Shown here one piece after another: positions 50,632 to 59,803 of a stretch of 64,000 nt of DNA. Source of the DNA: Elusimicrobia bacterium GWA2_51_34 (lineage in GTDB: Bacteria; Elusimicrobiota; Elusimicrobia; Elusimicrobiales; UBA9959); the NCBI GenBank assembly GCA_001799565.1, contig MGTS01000012.1, positions 1 to 64,000 of the forward strand, given 5' to 3'. Within the stretch, counting starts at the first letter, position 1. Each line of letters begins with the position of its first letter. The position numbers and the translations under genes are program-made. Below the pieces are notes generated by a model that ran no database searches, had not been told where the DNA came from, and was given only the letters and a program-made list of their open reading frames with translations.

Positions 50632-51984
50632 ATGACCAGTAAAACACTATTTGTCGCCATGTTTTTTCTTATGCCTTTATCTGCCAACGCGTCTTCGCTT
50701 ACGCTGGAGGCGGCGGTAGAGCAAGGTCTTAAGGCCGATAACATATTAAAGGAAGAAGTCGCGCATGTTAGCGGCGCTAAGGCCGGCTTGAATCAGGCTC
50801 AGTTGTCCAGACTTGGCGGATTCAAATTGAAAGGAATGTATACTGACGGAACTGATCCGGTTTATGCGTTCGCTACGGCCATGAAACAGGGTACGTTCAG
50901 CATGGCCTCTATGTCTACAATAAACGATCCGGCGGTCACACGCAATTATATGGCTGGAATAGAGGCCGGGATTCCACTCTTTACCGGCTTTGCCATTTCA
51001 AATGCGGTAAAGATTGGAAAGATGGGAAGTGAAGCCGCGCAAAACGGGTATGAGCGGGCGCGCGCCGGTATAACTTTCAAAATAACTTACCAATGGCTGA
51101 CAGTCTTGCTGCGCCGGCGATTGGCGGAATTGGCCTTTGACAGCGTAAAGAGCGCCGAAACCGAATTGAAAACAGCTCAGATGCTTAAAGACAAGGGCAT
51201 GGTGCTTGGGTCGGATTACTACGGCGCGCAATCCATACTTTCCACGCTGCGCGGTTACCGCTTAAACTGGGATAAGGCGCTGACTTTGGAAAAAGAAAAA
51301 CTGGCCATAGCGCTGGGGCTTGACCCGGCCTCGGATATCGATGCTTCGGGAGAGCTGTATGAGGCCGTCTATGCCGAAAAGACCAGGGAGGAGCTGACTG
51401 CCGCGGCTAACGGCGGCCGTAATGATATAAAGGCTCTGGATAAAATGGCCGCTATCTCCAAAACCACGGAGATTATGCAGAAAAACTCCCTGCTTCCGGT
51501 CATAGAGGCCTTCGGTTCATGGGAAACCAACTCCGAAACCCTTTCAGATTTCAAAGCCAATCGTCTGCTGGGTTTGCGCCTGACCATATCGTTGGGCGAC
51601 CCCGCCTATTTCGCTAAAAAAGAAACAGCCAGGGCTGAAGCCTCAATGGCCGCCAGTCGTCTGGATGAGGCGCGCAAACAAGTTTCTGTTGAAGTCGCCG
51701 GGGCACTGAACAACTATAACGCCGCCAGGGAAAGCCTGCCGGTGGCGAAAGAAACCATGGAAAAGGCCAGACAGTCGCTCGAACTTTTCCGCCCCCTTTA
51801 CCGGCAGGGCCGGCAGAGCGTGCTGGAAGTCCTTCGTGCCCAGTCCTCCGTCCTTCAGGCCGAAGCCGCCTACTATGAAACCCTTTATAAGCTGAACCTC
51901 TTTCACGCCCAGACGCTTCTTGCATCCGAGACACTGGACACGGCGGCAGTGGCGGATATGTCGAATATGCTTAGTCGGAGATGA
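50632..51984 (+). CDS. TolC-family outer-membrane efflux protein
   Basis: 450 residues with a signal peptide (SKTLFVAMFFLMPLSANA). It shows long alternating heptad helices and the repeat organisation of OEP/TolC channels (SLTLEAAVEQGLKAD, ALNNYNAARESLPVAKETMEKARQ). Followed after 17 nt by the RND pump, to which it should couple. GGAGGCAG precedes ATG 50632. Confidence 0.88.
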   Translation: MTSKTLFVAMFFLMPLSANASSLTLEAAVEQGLKADNILKEEVAHVSGAKAGLNQAQLSRLGGFKLKGMYTDGTDPVYAFATAMKQGTFSMASMSTINDPAVTRNYMAGIEAGIPLFTGFAISNAVKIGKMGSEAAQNGYERARAGITFKITYQWLTVLLRRRLAELAFDSVKSAETELKTAQMLKDKGMVLGSDYYGAQSILSTLRGYRLNWDKALTLEKEKLAIALGLDPASDIDASGELYEAVYAEKTREELTAAANGGRNDIKALDKMAAISKTTEIMQKNSLLPVIEAFGSWETNSETLSDFKANRLLGLRLTISLGDPAYFAKKETARAEASMAASRLDEARKQVSVEVAGALNNYNAARESLPVAKETMEKARQSLELFRPLYRQGRQSVLEVLRAQSSVLQAEAAYYETLYKLNLFHAQTLLASETLDTAAVADMSNMLSRR

Positions 51985-52001
51985 TCAACGGAGAAACTAC
52001 A

Positions 52002-55000
52002 ATGCAGAACCAAATACCATACAAATACGGAATGGCGGGGCGCATGGCCGGGGCATTTATAAATTCCCGCCTCACCCCCATACTTATAATTACTTTTATG
52101 CTGCTTGGTGTCTTCTCAACTTTCAAGCTGCCGCGCGAAGAGGAACCGCAGATAAACGTGCCGATGTTCGATATTATTGTCCCGTTCTACGGAGCGGCGC
52201 CGAAAGAGATAGAAAAGCATTTAGTGGAAGTGGGCGAGCGCAAACTATGGGAAATTCCGGGGGTGGAATATATTTACTCGATGGCCCAGCCTAATTTTGC
52301 CATGTTCACCGTGCGCTTCAAGGTAGGAACTATCCCCGAAACCGCCGCGAACCTCATTTACACAAAAACTTTTGATAACAAGGATCTGTTTCCCGGCGGC
52401 GCGGGGGAGCCTTTGATAAAGTTCCGCGCGATAGATGACGTCCCGGTGCTGGCTTTAACTCTCTGGGGCGAGGGCAAAGATGATTATGAACTTCGCCGCA
52501 CGGCCGCCCGGATACAAACCGAGATCAACGCGGTAGGGAATGTTTCAGAGACGCGTATTATAGGCGGGCATAAACGCCAGTTCATAGTCCACTTCGATCC
52601 GGCCGCCATAGCGCGGCACCGTATTACCCCCCCGATGCTTGCCGGTATAATAAAAATGTCCAACGCCCGCCTGCCGGCCGGGCATTACAACCAGGGTGAC
52701 ACTAAACTGCTGGCCGAAACCGACGCTTTTATACGCAGCGCTGACGACCTTAAGAACATAATAGTTGGAGTTTTTGACGGCCGGCCTGTTAAGCTCTCTG
52801 AGGTGGCGGATATAAAAGACGGCCCGGACGAGCAAGAACGCTCCGTCGCAATGCTGCAGGGCCCGGCATCTGCCGTAAAATCCGCCGGAGAACGGCCTGC
52901 AGTAACCTTGTCGGTTGCAAAACGCCGCGGAGCTAATGCCACGGAAGTGTCGCGCGCCGTATTGGCGAAAGTGGAAGCCATGAAAGGCCGCGAGATACCG
53001 GACGGCACGAACATCGCGGTCACCCGCAACTACGGCGAAACCGCAAAGGCCAAATCGGACGAACTTATTTACCATATGCTGCTGGCTACGTTATCGGTAA
53101 CCCTGTTGATCGCGCTGACTTTGGGTTTGCGCGAAGCCGCTGTGGTGCTGGTGGCTATTCCCGTAACGCTCGCGCTGACCATGCTTGTTTACTATCTGTA
53201 CGGATACACGCTAAACCGTATTACGCTCTTTGCGCTGATATTTTCCATCGGTATTCTTGTAGACGACGCCATAGTAGTGGTGGAAAATATAAACCGCCAC
53301 TGCGGTATGAACCGGAAGAACTCACTCTACAGGAACATTCTTAACGCTGTGGACGAGGTCGGCAATCCTACGATACTCGCCACCTGGACCGTAATAGCCT
53401 CCATATTGCCGATGGCTTTCGTCAGCGGTATGATGGGGCCATACATGCGTCCTATCCCCATTGGCGCTTCCGTGGCGATGCTATTTTCTCTTGGAGTCGC
53501 TTTCGCCTTTACTCCCTGGCTTTATGCGAAGGTGGTACAACGCTGGCCTCTTAAGCGCTGCGGGAACGAACGCGAAGGCGTATTGGACGGGCTATACCGA
53601 AGTTTGATGAAAAAACTGATATATGTGCCCGCCAATGGGAAGAAATTCCTTGTTTTCACGGCTGGGCTGCTTGCCGCCGTGCTGGCCATGGTGGCCTTCA
53701 GACTGGTTATCTTCAAGACTTTGCCTTTTGACAATAAAAACGAATTCCAGGTTATTATAAACATGCCAGAGAGTTCATCATTGTCGCGCACGCAACGGGC
53801 CGCAGGCGAAATGGCTGAATATCTGGCCGGCATTCCGGAAGTCAGGGACCTGCAGGTTTACGCCGGAGCGTCCGCGCCTTACAACTTCAATGGCCTTGTG
53901 CGGCACTACTTCCTGCGCAGCGAGCCTTATCAGGCAGACATCCAAGTTAACCTGTCCGATAAAAGCGAAAGAAAACGTCAGAGCCACGATATCGCGGTAG
54001 CGGTGCGCGCCCCCCTCAAGAAAATAGCCGACAGTTACGGCGCCCGCCTGCAGGTGGCGGAAGTCCCGCCCGGTCCCCCGGTAATGGCTACCATGCTGGT
54101 GGAAGTATTTGACCCCAATCCTAAAAACCAGAAAGCGCTGGCGGAAGAAATAAAGAACATTCTCAGAAATACCGAGGGGATAGTGGACGTGGACTCCTAT
54201 ATTCCGGAAGATCAGCCCATAACGCGGCTTTTGGTTGACAGGCAGAAAGCCACGTTGAACGGTGTAGCGGCCTCCGAAATAGTCCAGACGGCGGCGCTAT
54301 CGCTGTCCGGGTCGGATATTGACTCGGCTCACGTGGAAGATGAGAATGAGGCGGTAGATATACGCCTGCGCCTTTCTCCTGAAAAGCGGCGGCAGCTTTC
54401 AACGATGAAGGAAATTAAATTCTTCTCCCCCAACGGCACCATTATTCCTATGGCCAGTTTCGTTACGGCGGAGAACGGCCTGGAGAACCAGCCGATATAC
54501 CACAAGAACCTGCAGCGCGTTATCCATGTAACGGCGGATATTGCCGGCGGCACTGAAAGCCCGGTATATGCGGTACTGGACCTGAAAGCTAAAATAGACG
54601 CGCTTTCCAAATCGCGCGGCGCGGAGATCAAGCAGTATTTTACCCGGCAGCCGGTAAGCGCATCAGAAACAGCGATAAAATGGGATGGTGAGTGGCAGAT
54701 CACCTATGAGGTATTCCGGGACCTGGGTCTGGCTTTTGCAATGGTATTATTGCTGATCTATATACTGGTTGTGGCCTGGTTCGAGGATTTCCTGACTCCG
54801 CTGATAATCATGGCGGCCATCCCTATGGCGCTGATAGGCATTATTCCCGCGCATTGGGGGATGGGGGCGTTTTTCACAGCTACTTCTATGATAGGTTTCA
54901 TCGCTTCAGCCGGTATCGTGGTGCGCAATTCCATCATACTTGTGGACTTTATAAACCTCAAAATTCGCGACGGGATGCCGCTGGCCGAGGCTGTTATAGA

Positions 55001-55268
55001 GGCCGGAGTGGTCCGTTTCCGCCCGATGCTGCTTACGGCTCTGGCCGTGATCGTGGGCGCAGGAGTTATCCTGTTCGACCCTATCTTCCAGGGACTGGCG
55101 ATATCGCTGATAGCGGGACAGATAGCGGCTACGCTGCTGTCGCGGGTGGCGGTGCCGGTGTTGTATTACCTGGCGTTCAGGAACAAGCTGAAGGACGCGC
55201 ATATTCGCAAGCCGGAACCAAAACCCGGAGAGTTGACAGATGAAATACTGGGCTATACCGGAGAATAA
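52002..55268 (+). CDS. RND efflux transporter permease subunit
   Basis: 1,088 residues, the standard RND size: 12 membrane helices in two halves and two large periplasmic loops. The proton-relay helix 4 carries the Asp pair in GILVDDAIVVVENINRH (near 420). The periplasmic entry REEEPQINVPMFDIIVPFYGAAP is typical of the HAE/HME-type group. ATG 52002 is chosen over 51981 because ACGGAG precedes it. No membrane-fusion (adaptor) gene lies next to it, although tripartite pumps need one. Confidence 0.92.
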   Translation: MQNQIPYKYGMAGRMAGAFINSRLTPILIITFMLLGVFSTFKLPREEEPQINVPMFDIIVPFYGAAPKEIEKHLVEVGERKLWEIPGVEYIYSMAQPNFAMFTVRFKVGTIPETAANLIYTKTFDNKDLFPGGAGEPLIKFRAIDDVPVLALTLWGEGKDDYELRRTAARIQTEINAVGNVSETRIIGGHKRQFIVHFDPAAIARHRITPPMLAGIIKMSNARLPAGHYNQGDTKLLAETDAFIRSADDLKNIIVGVFDGRPVKLSEVADIKDGPDEQERSVAMLQGPASAVKSAGERPAVTLSVAKRRGANATEVSRAVLAKVEAMKGREIPDGTNIAVTRNYGETAKAKSDELIYHMLLATLSVTLLIALTLGLREAAVVLVAIPVTLALTMLVYYLYGYTLNRITLFALIFSIGILVDDAIVVVENINRHCGMNRKNSLYRNILNAVDEVGNPTILATWTVIASILPMAFVSGMMGPYMRPIPIGASVAMLFSLGVAFAFTPWLYAKVVQRWPLKRCGNEREGVLDGLYRSLMKKLIYVPANGKKFLVFTAGLLAAVLAMVAFRLVIFKTLPFDNKNEFQVIINMPESSSLSRTQRAAGEMAEYLAGIPEVRDLQVYAGASAPYNFNGLVRHYFLRSEPYQADIQVNLSDKSERKRQSHDIAVAVRAPLKKIADSYGARLQVAEVPPGPPVMATMLVEVFDPNPKNQKALAEEIKNILRNTEGIVDVDSYIPEDQPITRLLVDRQKATLNGVAASEIVQTAALSLSGSDIDSAHVEDENEAVDIRLRLSPEKRRQLSTMKEIKFFSPNGTIIPMASFVTAENGLENQPIYHKNLQRVIHVTADIAGGTESPVYAVLDLKAKIDALSKSRGAEIKQYFTRQPVSASETAIKWDGEWQITYEVFRDLGLAFAMVLLLIYILVVAWFEDFLTPLIIMAAIPMALIGIIPAHWGMGAFFTATSMIGFIASAGIVVRNSIILVDFINLKIRDGMPLAEAVIEAGVVRFRPMLLTALAVIVGAGVILFDPIFQGLAISLIAGQIAATLLSRVAVPVLYYLAFRNKLKDAHIRKPEPKPGELTDEILGYTGE

Positions 55269-55284
55269 TTACTGTGGAGGATAT

Positions 55285-55476
55285 ATGACAATAAACGAGG
55301 CATTAAGACTGCTGGCCGGAGTAATTGTGCTGCTGAGCGTAGGGCTGGCGGTTTACGTGAACATTAACTTCCTGTGGCTGACGGCCTTTGCAGGCGCGAA
55401 TCTGCTGCAATCGGCCTTTACAAAGTGGTGTCCGGCCATAGGGGTTTTTAAGAAGATCGGTCTGAAGGATTGCTGA
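55285..55476 (+). CDS. DUF2892-like small membrane protein
   Basis: 63 residues: two hydrophobic helices (LRLLAGVIVLLSVGLAVYV, FLWLTAFAGANLLQSAF) and a CPAIGVFKKIGLK tail as in DUF2892/YgaP membrane domains. TGGAGG precedes ATG 55285; it follows the RND gene by 16 nt and shares its operon. Confidence 0.8.
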   Translation: MTINEALRLLAGVIVLLSVGLAVYVNINFLWLTAFAGANLLQSAFTKWCPAIGVFKKIGLKDC

Positions 55477-55477
55477 T

Positions 55478-55690
55478 ATGAAAATTACCGGCATTCTGGC
55501 TGCTGCGCTGCTGACCGCGGCCTTCATGGTTCTGGGCAAGATCCGCAGCCAGGATTTTTATCTCGCTGCGCTTGTATCCGGATTTGTTTTTTTTCGTCTG
55601 GCTACCGGCAGTTCCTGCCCCTTGGCATGGCTGTTAAGCAAATTAGGGGCGAAAGGCTTATCCTGTCCCTCGGATGGCAAAATGAATTAA
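55478..55690 (+). CDS. second small two-helix membrane protein
   Basis: 70 residues, one base after the preceding stop. Two helices and a CPLAWLLSKLG tail like the CPAIGVFKKIG tail of its neighbour; probably a diverged relative of DUF2892. Function unknown; linked to the efflux operon by spacing. Confidence 0.65.
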   Translation: MKITGILAAALLTAAFMVLGKIRSQDFYLAALVSGFVFFRLATGSSCPLAWLLSKLGAKGLSCPSDGKMN

Positions 55691-55702
55691 TACTGATTAT
55701 TA

Positions 55703-56614
55703 TTATCTTTTTACGGCTCCGCCGGCTTTTGCATATTCAGCAGCGTTGATGCCTGCCACGCAGCCCTCGCCTATCGCTTTCGCTATCTGGAAAGGCGCGC
55801 CGCAAATATCCCCGGCGGCGTATATCCCCGCGATATTTGTCCGTTGTTTTTTATCCGTCTTTATATAATCAAATTTCTCGCCTTCAAGCTCCACACCCAG
55901 TTGAGCGGCCAGTTCCATGGCGCCCTTGGCCCCCAGTTCGATAAAGATACCGTCCGTAGGATATTCAGTGGAATCTGCAAACTTTATTCCTGTAACTTTC
56001 GAGTTGCTGCCCAGGATCTCCACTATCTTAGCGCCTTCCAGCATCTTTACGCCGCTGTCGGCCAGCTGTTGCAGAAGTTTTTCATTAACCCCCGTCTTGT
56101 CGTAGATAAGCGTTACTTCACTGGCATAGGCGGTAAGCAACACGGCGCCAGAGGCGGCTGCGCTGCCGCTTCCGGCCATCGCCACTTTCTTCCCCCTGTA
56201 AAAATTGGCATCACATTCCACGCAGTAACTTACGCCTTTCCCGTAGTACTCCTTTTCCCCTTTCACATTAAGCGTATTGCGCTTTATTCCCAGCGCAAAT
56301 ATGATGCTTTTGGCCGAGATTGCCGTGCCGTTTTCCGTGTTGAGATCGAAAATGTCCCCATTATTCCTGACCTTGGTTATATCCTCTTCAAAAAACACGG
56401 CTCCAAATCTCTCCGCTTGTTTTTTGCCGTCTAAAAGCATCTCCCTGCCGCGAGATACGCCCTGCATACAGCAGTAGTTCTCCACATGCGCGGATTCAAG
56501 ACTGCTATGGGCTATTTTTCCGAACACCGCGGTTTTTGTTTTTTTCCTGGCGGCGTGTATGGCGGACTGGATGCCCGCCGGCCCCGAGCCTATTATAATC
56601 ACATCGGTTTCCAT
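55703..56614 (-). CDS. thioredoxin reductase-like flavoprotein lacking the NADPH motif
   Basis: 303 residues. FAD site IIGSGPAGIQSAI at the start, redox site YCVECDANF (CVEC, near residue 132) and C-terminal FAD motif GIYAAGDICG. The second nucleotide fold reads MAGSGSAAASGA, and the usual HRRxxxRA is replaced by IYDKTGVNEKLL, so canonical NADPH contacts are missing. This resembles ferredoxin- or F420-dependent thioredoxin reductases. Last gene of the DUF134-NifX-sigma operon. Confidence 0.85.
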   Translation of the reverse strand: METDVIIIGSGPAGIQSAIHAARKKTKTAVFGKIAHSSLESAHVENYCCMQGVSRGREMLLDGKKQAERFGAVFFEEDITKVRNNGDIFDLNTENGTAISAKSIIFALGIKRNTLNVKGEKEYYGKGVSYCVECDANFYRGKKVAMAGSGSAAASGAVLLTAYASEVTLIYDKTGVNEKLLQQLADSGVKMLEGAKIVEILGSNSKVTGIKFADSTEYPTDGIFIELGAKGAMELAAQLGVELEGEKFDYIKTDKKQRTNIAGIYAAGDICGAPFQIAKAIGEGCVAGINAAEYAKAGGAVKR

Positions 56615-56630
56615 TTTTGTCTCCCGCGCT

Positions 56631-57179
56631 CTATTGGCGGAAATCAGCCAGTTGTTCTTTAAGAAGATTCCTCGCGCGATGCAGTCTGGTTTTCAGGGCG
56701 GCGATAGATATTTTGATGCGCTTCGCCGCCTCGGCATTGGGCAGACCCTCTATATCGCAAAGTGTTATTGCTATACGATAACCGGGTGGCAGAGATCGCA
56801 ATGCCTTGCTTACCGCCAGGGAAAGCTCGTTTTTCAGCGCATTTTCATTTACGCCGGAGCGGGAAGGATATCCTTTGCCGGTTTCATCAGGCATCCCGGA
56901 GCGGGCCTCGGTTTTCACTTTGCGGAAGCGCTGCCAGCAGTTATTCGCGGCGATGCGATAAAGCCAGGTGCCGAAAGCGGCGTTAGCCTTGAAAGAATTT
57001 ATGTGTTTAAGCGCGGAAACAAATGTCTCCTGCGCCACGTCGTCCGCCTCTGAAGGCATCCTTGCGCAGACGCTGGAAGCGATGCCGTAAAGCCGGTCCT
57101 TATACTTCAGGACCAGCGTCTCAAAGGCTTTGTTATCGCCATTGCGGGCGCGTGTTATAATCTCGCTTTCTTCCATCAT
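56631..57179 (-). CDS. ECF-family RNA polymerase sigma factor
   Basis: 182 residues: sigma2 region (AFETLVLKYKDRLYGIA, ADDVAQETFVSALKH, TWLYRIAANNCW), a linker, and sigma4 HTH (ALRSLPPGYRIAITLCDIEG, LPNAEAAKRIKISIAALKTRLHRA, residues in two adjacent parts). No anti-sigma factor gene adjoins; the flanking genes are a NifX-like protein and a flavin thioredoxin reductase. ATG 57176 is equally possible. Confidence 0.93.
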   Translation of the reverse strand: MMEESEIITRARNGDNKAFETLVLKYKDRLYGIASSVCARMPSEADDVAQETFVSALKHINSFKANAAFGTWLYRIAANNCWQRFRKVKTEARSGMPDETGKGYPSRSGVNENALKNELSLAVSKALRSLPPGYRIAITLCDIEGLPNAEAAKRIKISIAALKTRLHRARNLLKEQLADFRQ

Positions 57180-57186
57180 TTGAGAC

Positions 57187-57561
57187 TTAATGGCATCCGT
57201 GTCCGCCGTGATGTCCGCAGGCGTGCATGGGATCAGCTTCCTTAAGTTTGCCGGACTTTACAGCTTTTACGGCTTCTTCAACCGTAGCTGCCGGGCTGAG
57301 GTAAACTTTTATGCCTGCGGCTCTCAGGCCGTTTATAGCGCCAGCTCCCAGGCCGCCGGCAACCACCGCATCGGGCTTGGCATTGCCCACAGCCTTGAGC
57401 GGGTTACACATACCGTGCTCGTGATCAAGGTTTCCGTTATCTATGATATCGCATTTAAGCGTTTCGGTATCGCAAACCGTGAAATATGGAGCGCTGCCAA
57501 AATGCCCGTAAACCTCCGCCTTCAATCCGTTTTTTGTTTCAGTCGGTATACAGATTTTCAT
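57187..57561 (-). CDS. NifX/NifB-type iron-molybdenum cofactor-binding family protein
   Basis: 124 residues. CIPTETKNGLKAEVYGHFGSAP opening, VVAGGLGAGAINGLRAAGIKV core and a C-terminal metal-rich tail (MHACGHHGGHGCH). Outside nitrogen fixation such proteins are thought to bind Fe-S or Mo/Fe clusters. No nif genes are here. It overlaps DUF134 by 4 nt, a common pairing. Confidence 0.9.
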   Translation of the reverse strand: MKICIPTETKNGLKAEVYGHFGSAPYFTVCDTETLKCDIIDNGNLDHEHGMCNPLKAVGNAKPDAVVAGGLGAGAINGLRAAGIKVYLSPAATVEEAVKAVKSGKLKEADPMHACGHHGGHGCH

Positions 57562-57890
57562 TTATGTTCTCCTCCACGGGGTTCCCGTATCAGTTCCACC
57601 GGGCCGCCTTCTATTTTAAGAGCCTTGCCGTTTACTACGGCATCGGCCAGCTTCCTTCTGGCGGAAGCGAGTATATTGCCGAAAGTCTGCCTGGATACTT
57701 TCATGGCCGAGGAGGCCCTTTCCTGATCTTTATTGTCCAGTTCGGAATACTTTAACGCCTGAAATTCGTCCAGCTGCAGGATTATCTCTTCCAGTCCGCA
57801 AAGCGGGACTGCGCGTGGTTTGAAATAATAAGCGCGCGGCTCCGATGTCACCTTCCTGCATTTAAATGGTCTGGGCATGGTTATTGGCAT
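57558..57890 (-). CDS. DUF134 family HTH protein
   Basis: 110 residues. Starts RPFKCRKV, ends with a sigma4-like HTH (ALKYSELDNKDQERASSAMKVSRQTFGNILASARRKL). DUF134 proteins are presumed regulators and often stand beside NifX-like genes. The ATG at 57890 lies in a perfect palindrome; ATG 57878 (RPFKCRK start) is an alternative that leaves the palindrome as an operator in the leader. Confidence 0.88.
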   Translation of the reverse strand: MPITMPRPFKCRKVTSEPRAYYFKPRAVPLCGLEEIILQLDEFQALKYSELDNKDQERASSAMKVSRQTFGNILASARRKLADAVVNGKALKIEGGPVELIREPRGGEHK

Positions 57891-57900
57891 ATGCCAATAA
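57881..57900. promoter_or_regulatory. perfect 20-bp palindrome at the DUF134 start
   Basis: TTATTGGCATATGCCAATAA is fully self-complementary, centred at the DUF134 ATG. The symmetry and location suggest an operator for a dimeric HTH protein, possibly autoregulation by DUF134. Confidence 0.65.
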
Positions 57901-57992
57901 ACACATCATAAACAACTTGACCGCCTTCAGTCAACAGCACTGAAAAAATATTCGTATTTTATATCCCCCCCAAAATTGTAAACTTATTCTAG

Positions 57993-58790
57993 ATGGATCA
58001 CTCGCCCTGGTTCGCAATCACTCTCTCAACTTTAGCTGGCCTGGCCACCGGCATAGGCGGCATAATAACTCTTTTCACCAGGAATACTAACCGCAGGTTC
58101 CTGTCCGCTTCCCTTGGGTTTTCGGCCGGAGTAATGATATACATAGCCCTTTCGGAGATGCTGCCGGACGCACGCCGGCTTATTGATGTCGGAATAGGCG
58201 GCAAAGCCGGCGCTTGGGCGGTTGCGCTCGCTTTTTTTGCCGGAATAGCCGTAACCGCGCTGATTGACTTTTTAGTGCCGGAGCCGGAAAACCCGCATGA
58301 ACCACATAATATTGAGGAGGCCCGTGCCTGTCCCCCGCGGCTTCTTAGAACCGGCATGGTTACCGCCCTGGCCATCACCATCCATAATTTCCCGGAGGGG
58401 ATAGCCACAATGATGACCGCGCTTCATGATACGCATGTGGGTATATCCATAGCATTTGCCGTGGGAATGCACAATATTCCGGAAGGGATAGCCGTCGCCG
58501 TGCCAATATACTGCGCCACGCAAAGCCGCTCAAAGGCTCTTATATGGTCTTTCGCATCTGGATTGACTGAGCCGCTTGGAGCATTAATCGCGTATATCCT
58601 GCTTGCCCCCTATCTCAGCGGCACATTTTTGGGGATTATCTTCGCGGCAGTGGCTGGAATCATGGTTTTCATCTCTTTTGATGAACTTTTACCCGCCGCG
58701 CATGAATACGGCCACCATCACTGCGCGGTTTACGGCCTTATTTCAGGCATGGCCGTAATGGCAGTCAGCCTTATAGCCTTCGGGAAATAG
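57993..58790 (+). CDS. zupT: ZIP-family metal transporter (ZupT-like)
   Basis: Divalent metal (Zn2+/Fe2+) uptake across the inner membrane; 265 residues, eight helices. Metal-site helices IV and V read IHNFPEGIATMM and MHNIPEGIAVAVP. It is divergent from DUF134 and near the other metal uptake genes. Confidence 0.93.
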   Translation: MDHSPWFAITLSTLAGLATGIGGIITLFTRNTNRRFLSASLGFSAGVMIYIALSEMLPDARRLIDVGIGGKAGAWAVALAFFAGIAVTALIDFLVPEPENPHEPHNIEEARACPPRLLRTGMVTALAITIHNFPEGIATMMTALHDTHVGISIAFAVGMHNIPEGIAVAVPIYCATQSRSKALIWSFASGLTEPLGALIAYILLAPYLSGTFLGIIFAAVAGIMVFISFDELLPAAHEYGHHHCAVYGLISGMAVMAVSLIAFGK

Positions 58791-58896
58791 TCAGCCTGCT
58801 GCACCCGAACAGTTCTTCCATATTTTCGCCTGTCTATTGCTACTTTCATCATCTTGTTCTCTATTGTGATGGTAAGTGTCTGAAATGTTCCGATTA

Positions 58897-59088
58897 TCAG
58901 GATTTGTCGCGCCAATAGAAGTACATGGCACGGATATAAGTCGCTATAGCGATTATCGCAATCGGCCAGATAAACTTTTTCACGTACAGCGGGAAATACG
59001 CGCCAAGGATCATGCCCACGCATATGACGCAGGTTTTTAAGACGCCAAGTTCAAACGCCGTGTAGGTTTTACTACGAAACATGCTCAT
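58897..59088 (-). CDS. small membrane protein next to NicO transporter
   Basis: 63 residues from ATG 59088 after GGAGG; two hydrophobic segments (LKTCVICVGMILGAYF, FIWPIAIIAIATYIRAMYFYW). No recognised family; 13 nt after the NicO stop, so an operon partner. Confidence 0.7.
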   Translation of the reverse strand: MSMFRSKTYTAFELGVLKTCVICVGMILGAYFPLYVKKFIWPIAIIAIATYIRAMYFYWRDKS

Positions 59089-59101
59089 CTTATCCTCCGA
59101 A

Positions 59102-59803
59102 TCACAGCCCCATAAATGTAACAGCCACTCCACACATTAAAACTGCGAAACCGGCGAGTGCATGAGAATACCTTTCAATCTTCCGAAGAGGCAATAGCTC
59201 TATCCCGCGCAAAGCCGCTAAAACCATGACCATCATTGTGGAGATAGTGGTGAGCGCGAAAACCGCCGTAACGACGATCACCCCGCTTATACTGCTTTTG
59301 GCCGCCGGGTATATAAGCAGCGGGATAAGCGGCTCGCAGGGGCCGAAAACAAAAATAGTAAATAATATCCAGGGAGTGATGTTAGCTTTCCCGGCGTCGT
59401 GGACGTGGGCGTGATCCTCAGCGTGAGCGTGTGTGTGAACATGCCTGAATCCGGCGTGCGCGTGCGAATGCTCGTGTTCCCTGCCTGAATATGCCTTCTT
59501 GATCCCCCAGATAAAATATAACAGGCCGAATACTACCAGCAGCCATCCGGCAATACCACCACGCAAGGATTCTATATTCTCTAGGCTGGTTACTTCCGCG
59601 CCAATATAAACACCGGCAAACCCCAAAGCTACCGAACTCCCTACATGTCCAAGGCCGCAGAGTAAGGTGATAACGCCGGTTTTCAAATAAGACCAGTCAC
59701 GGGCTTTGGCCATTGCGATAAAGGGCACATAATGGTCAGGCCCCAGCAAGGTGTGAAAAAAGCCGATAGAAGCGGCAGTAATCACCAGAACGCTTGAGTC
59801 CAT
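59102..59803 (-). CDS. NicO/UreH-like nickel-cobalt (metal) transporter
   Basis: 233 residues, six helices. Helix 1 contains FFHTLLGPDHYVPF, matching the HX4DH-type metal motif of the NicO group. A cytoplasmic loop (about 110-140) is very His-rich (HEHSHAHAGFRHVHTHAHAEDHAHVHD in three parts), suited to metal binding. Direction of transport cannot be told from sequence. Confidence 0.82.
   Translation of the reverse strand: MDSSVLVITAASIGFFHTLLGPDHYVPFIAMAKARDWSYLKTGVITLLCGLGHVGSSVALGFAGVYIGAEVTSLENIESLRGGIAGWLLVVFGLLYFIWGIKKAYSGREHEHSHAHAGFRHVHTHAHAEDHAHVHDAGKANITPWILFTIFVFGPCEPLIPLLIYPAAKSSISGVIVVTAVFALTTISTMMVMVLAALRGIELLPLRKIERYSHALAGFAVLMCGVAVTFMGL

Noticed and set aside
57917-57934. TTGAC-N8-GTCAA near zupT as an FNR or Crp site
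   Set aside because: Half-site spacing of 8 does not fit the N4 spacing of FNR sites.
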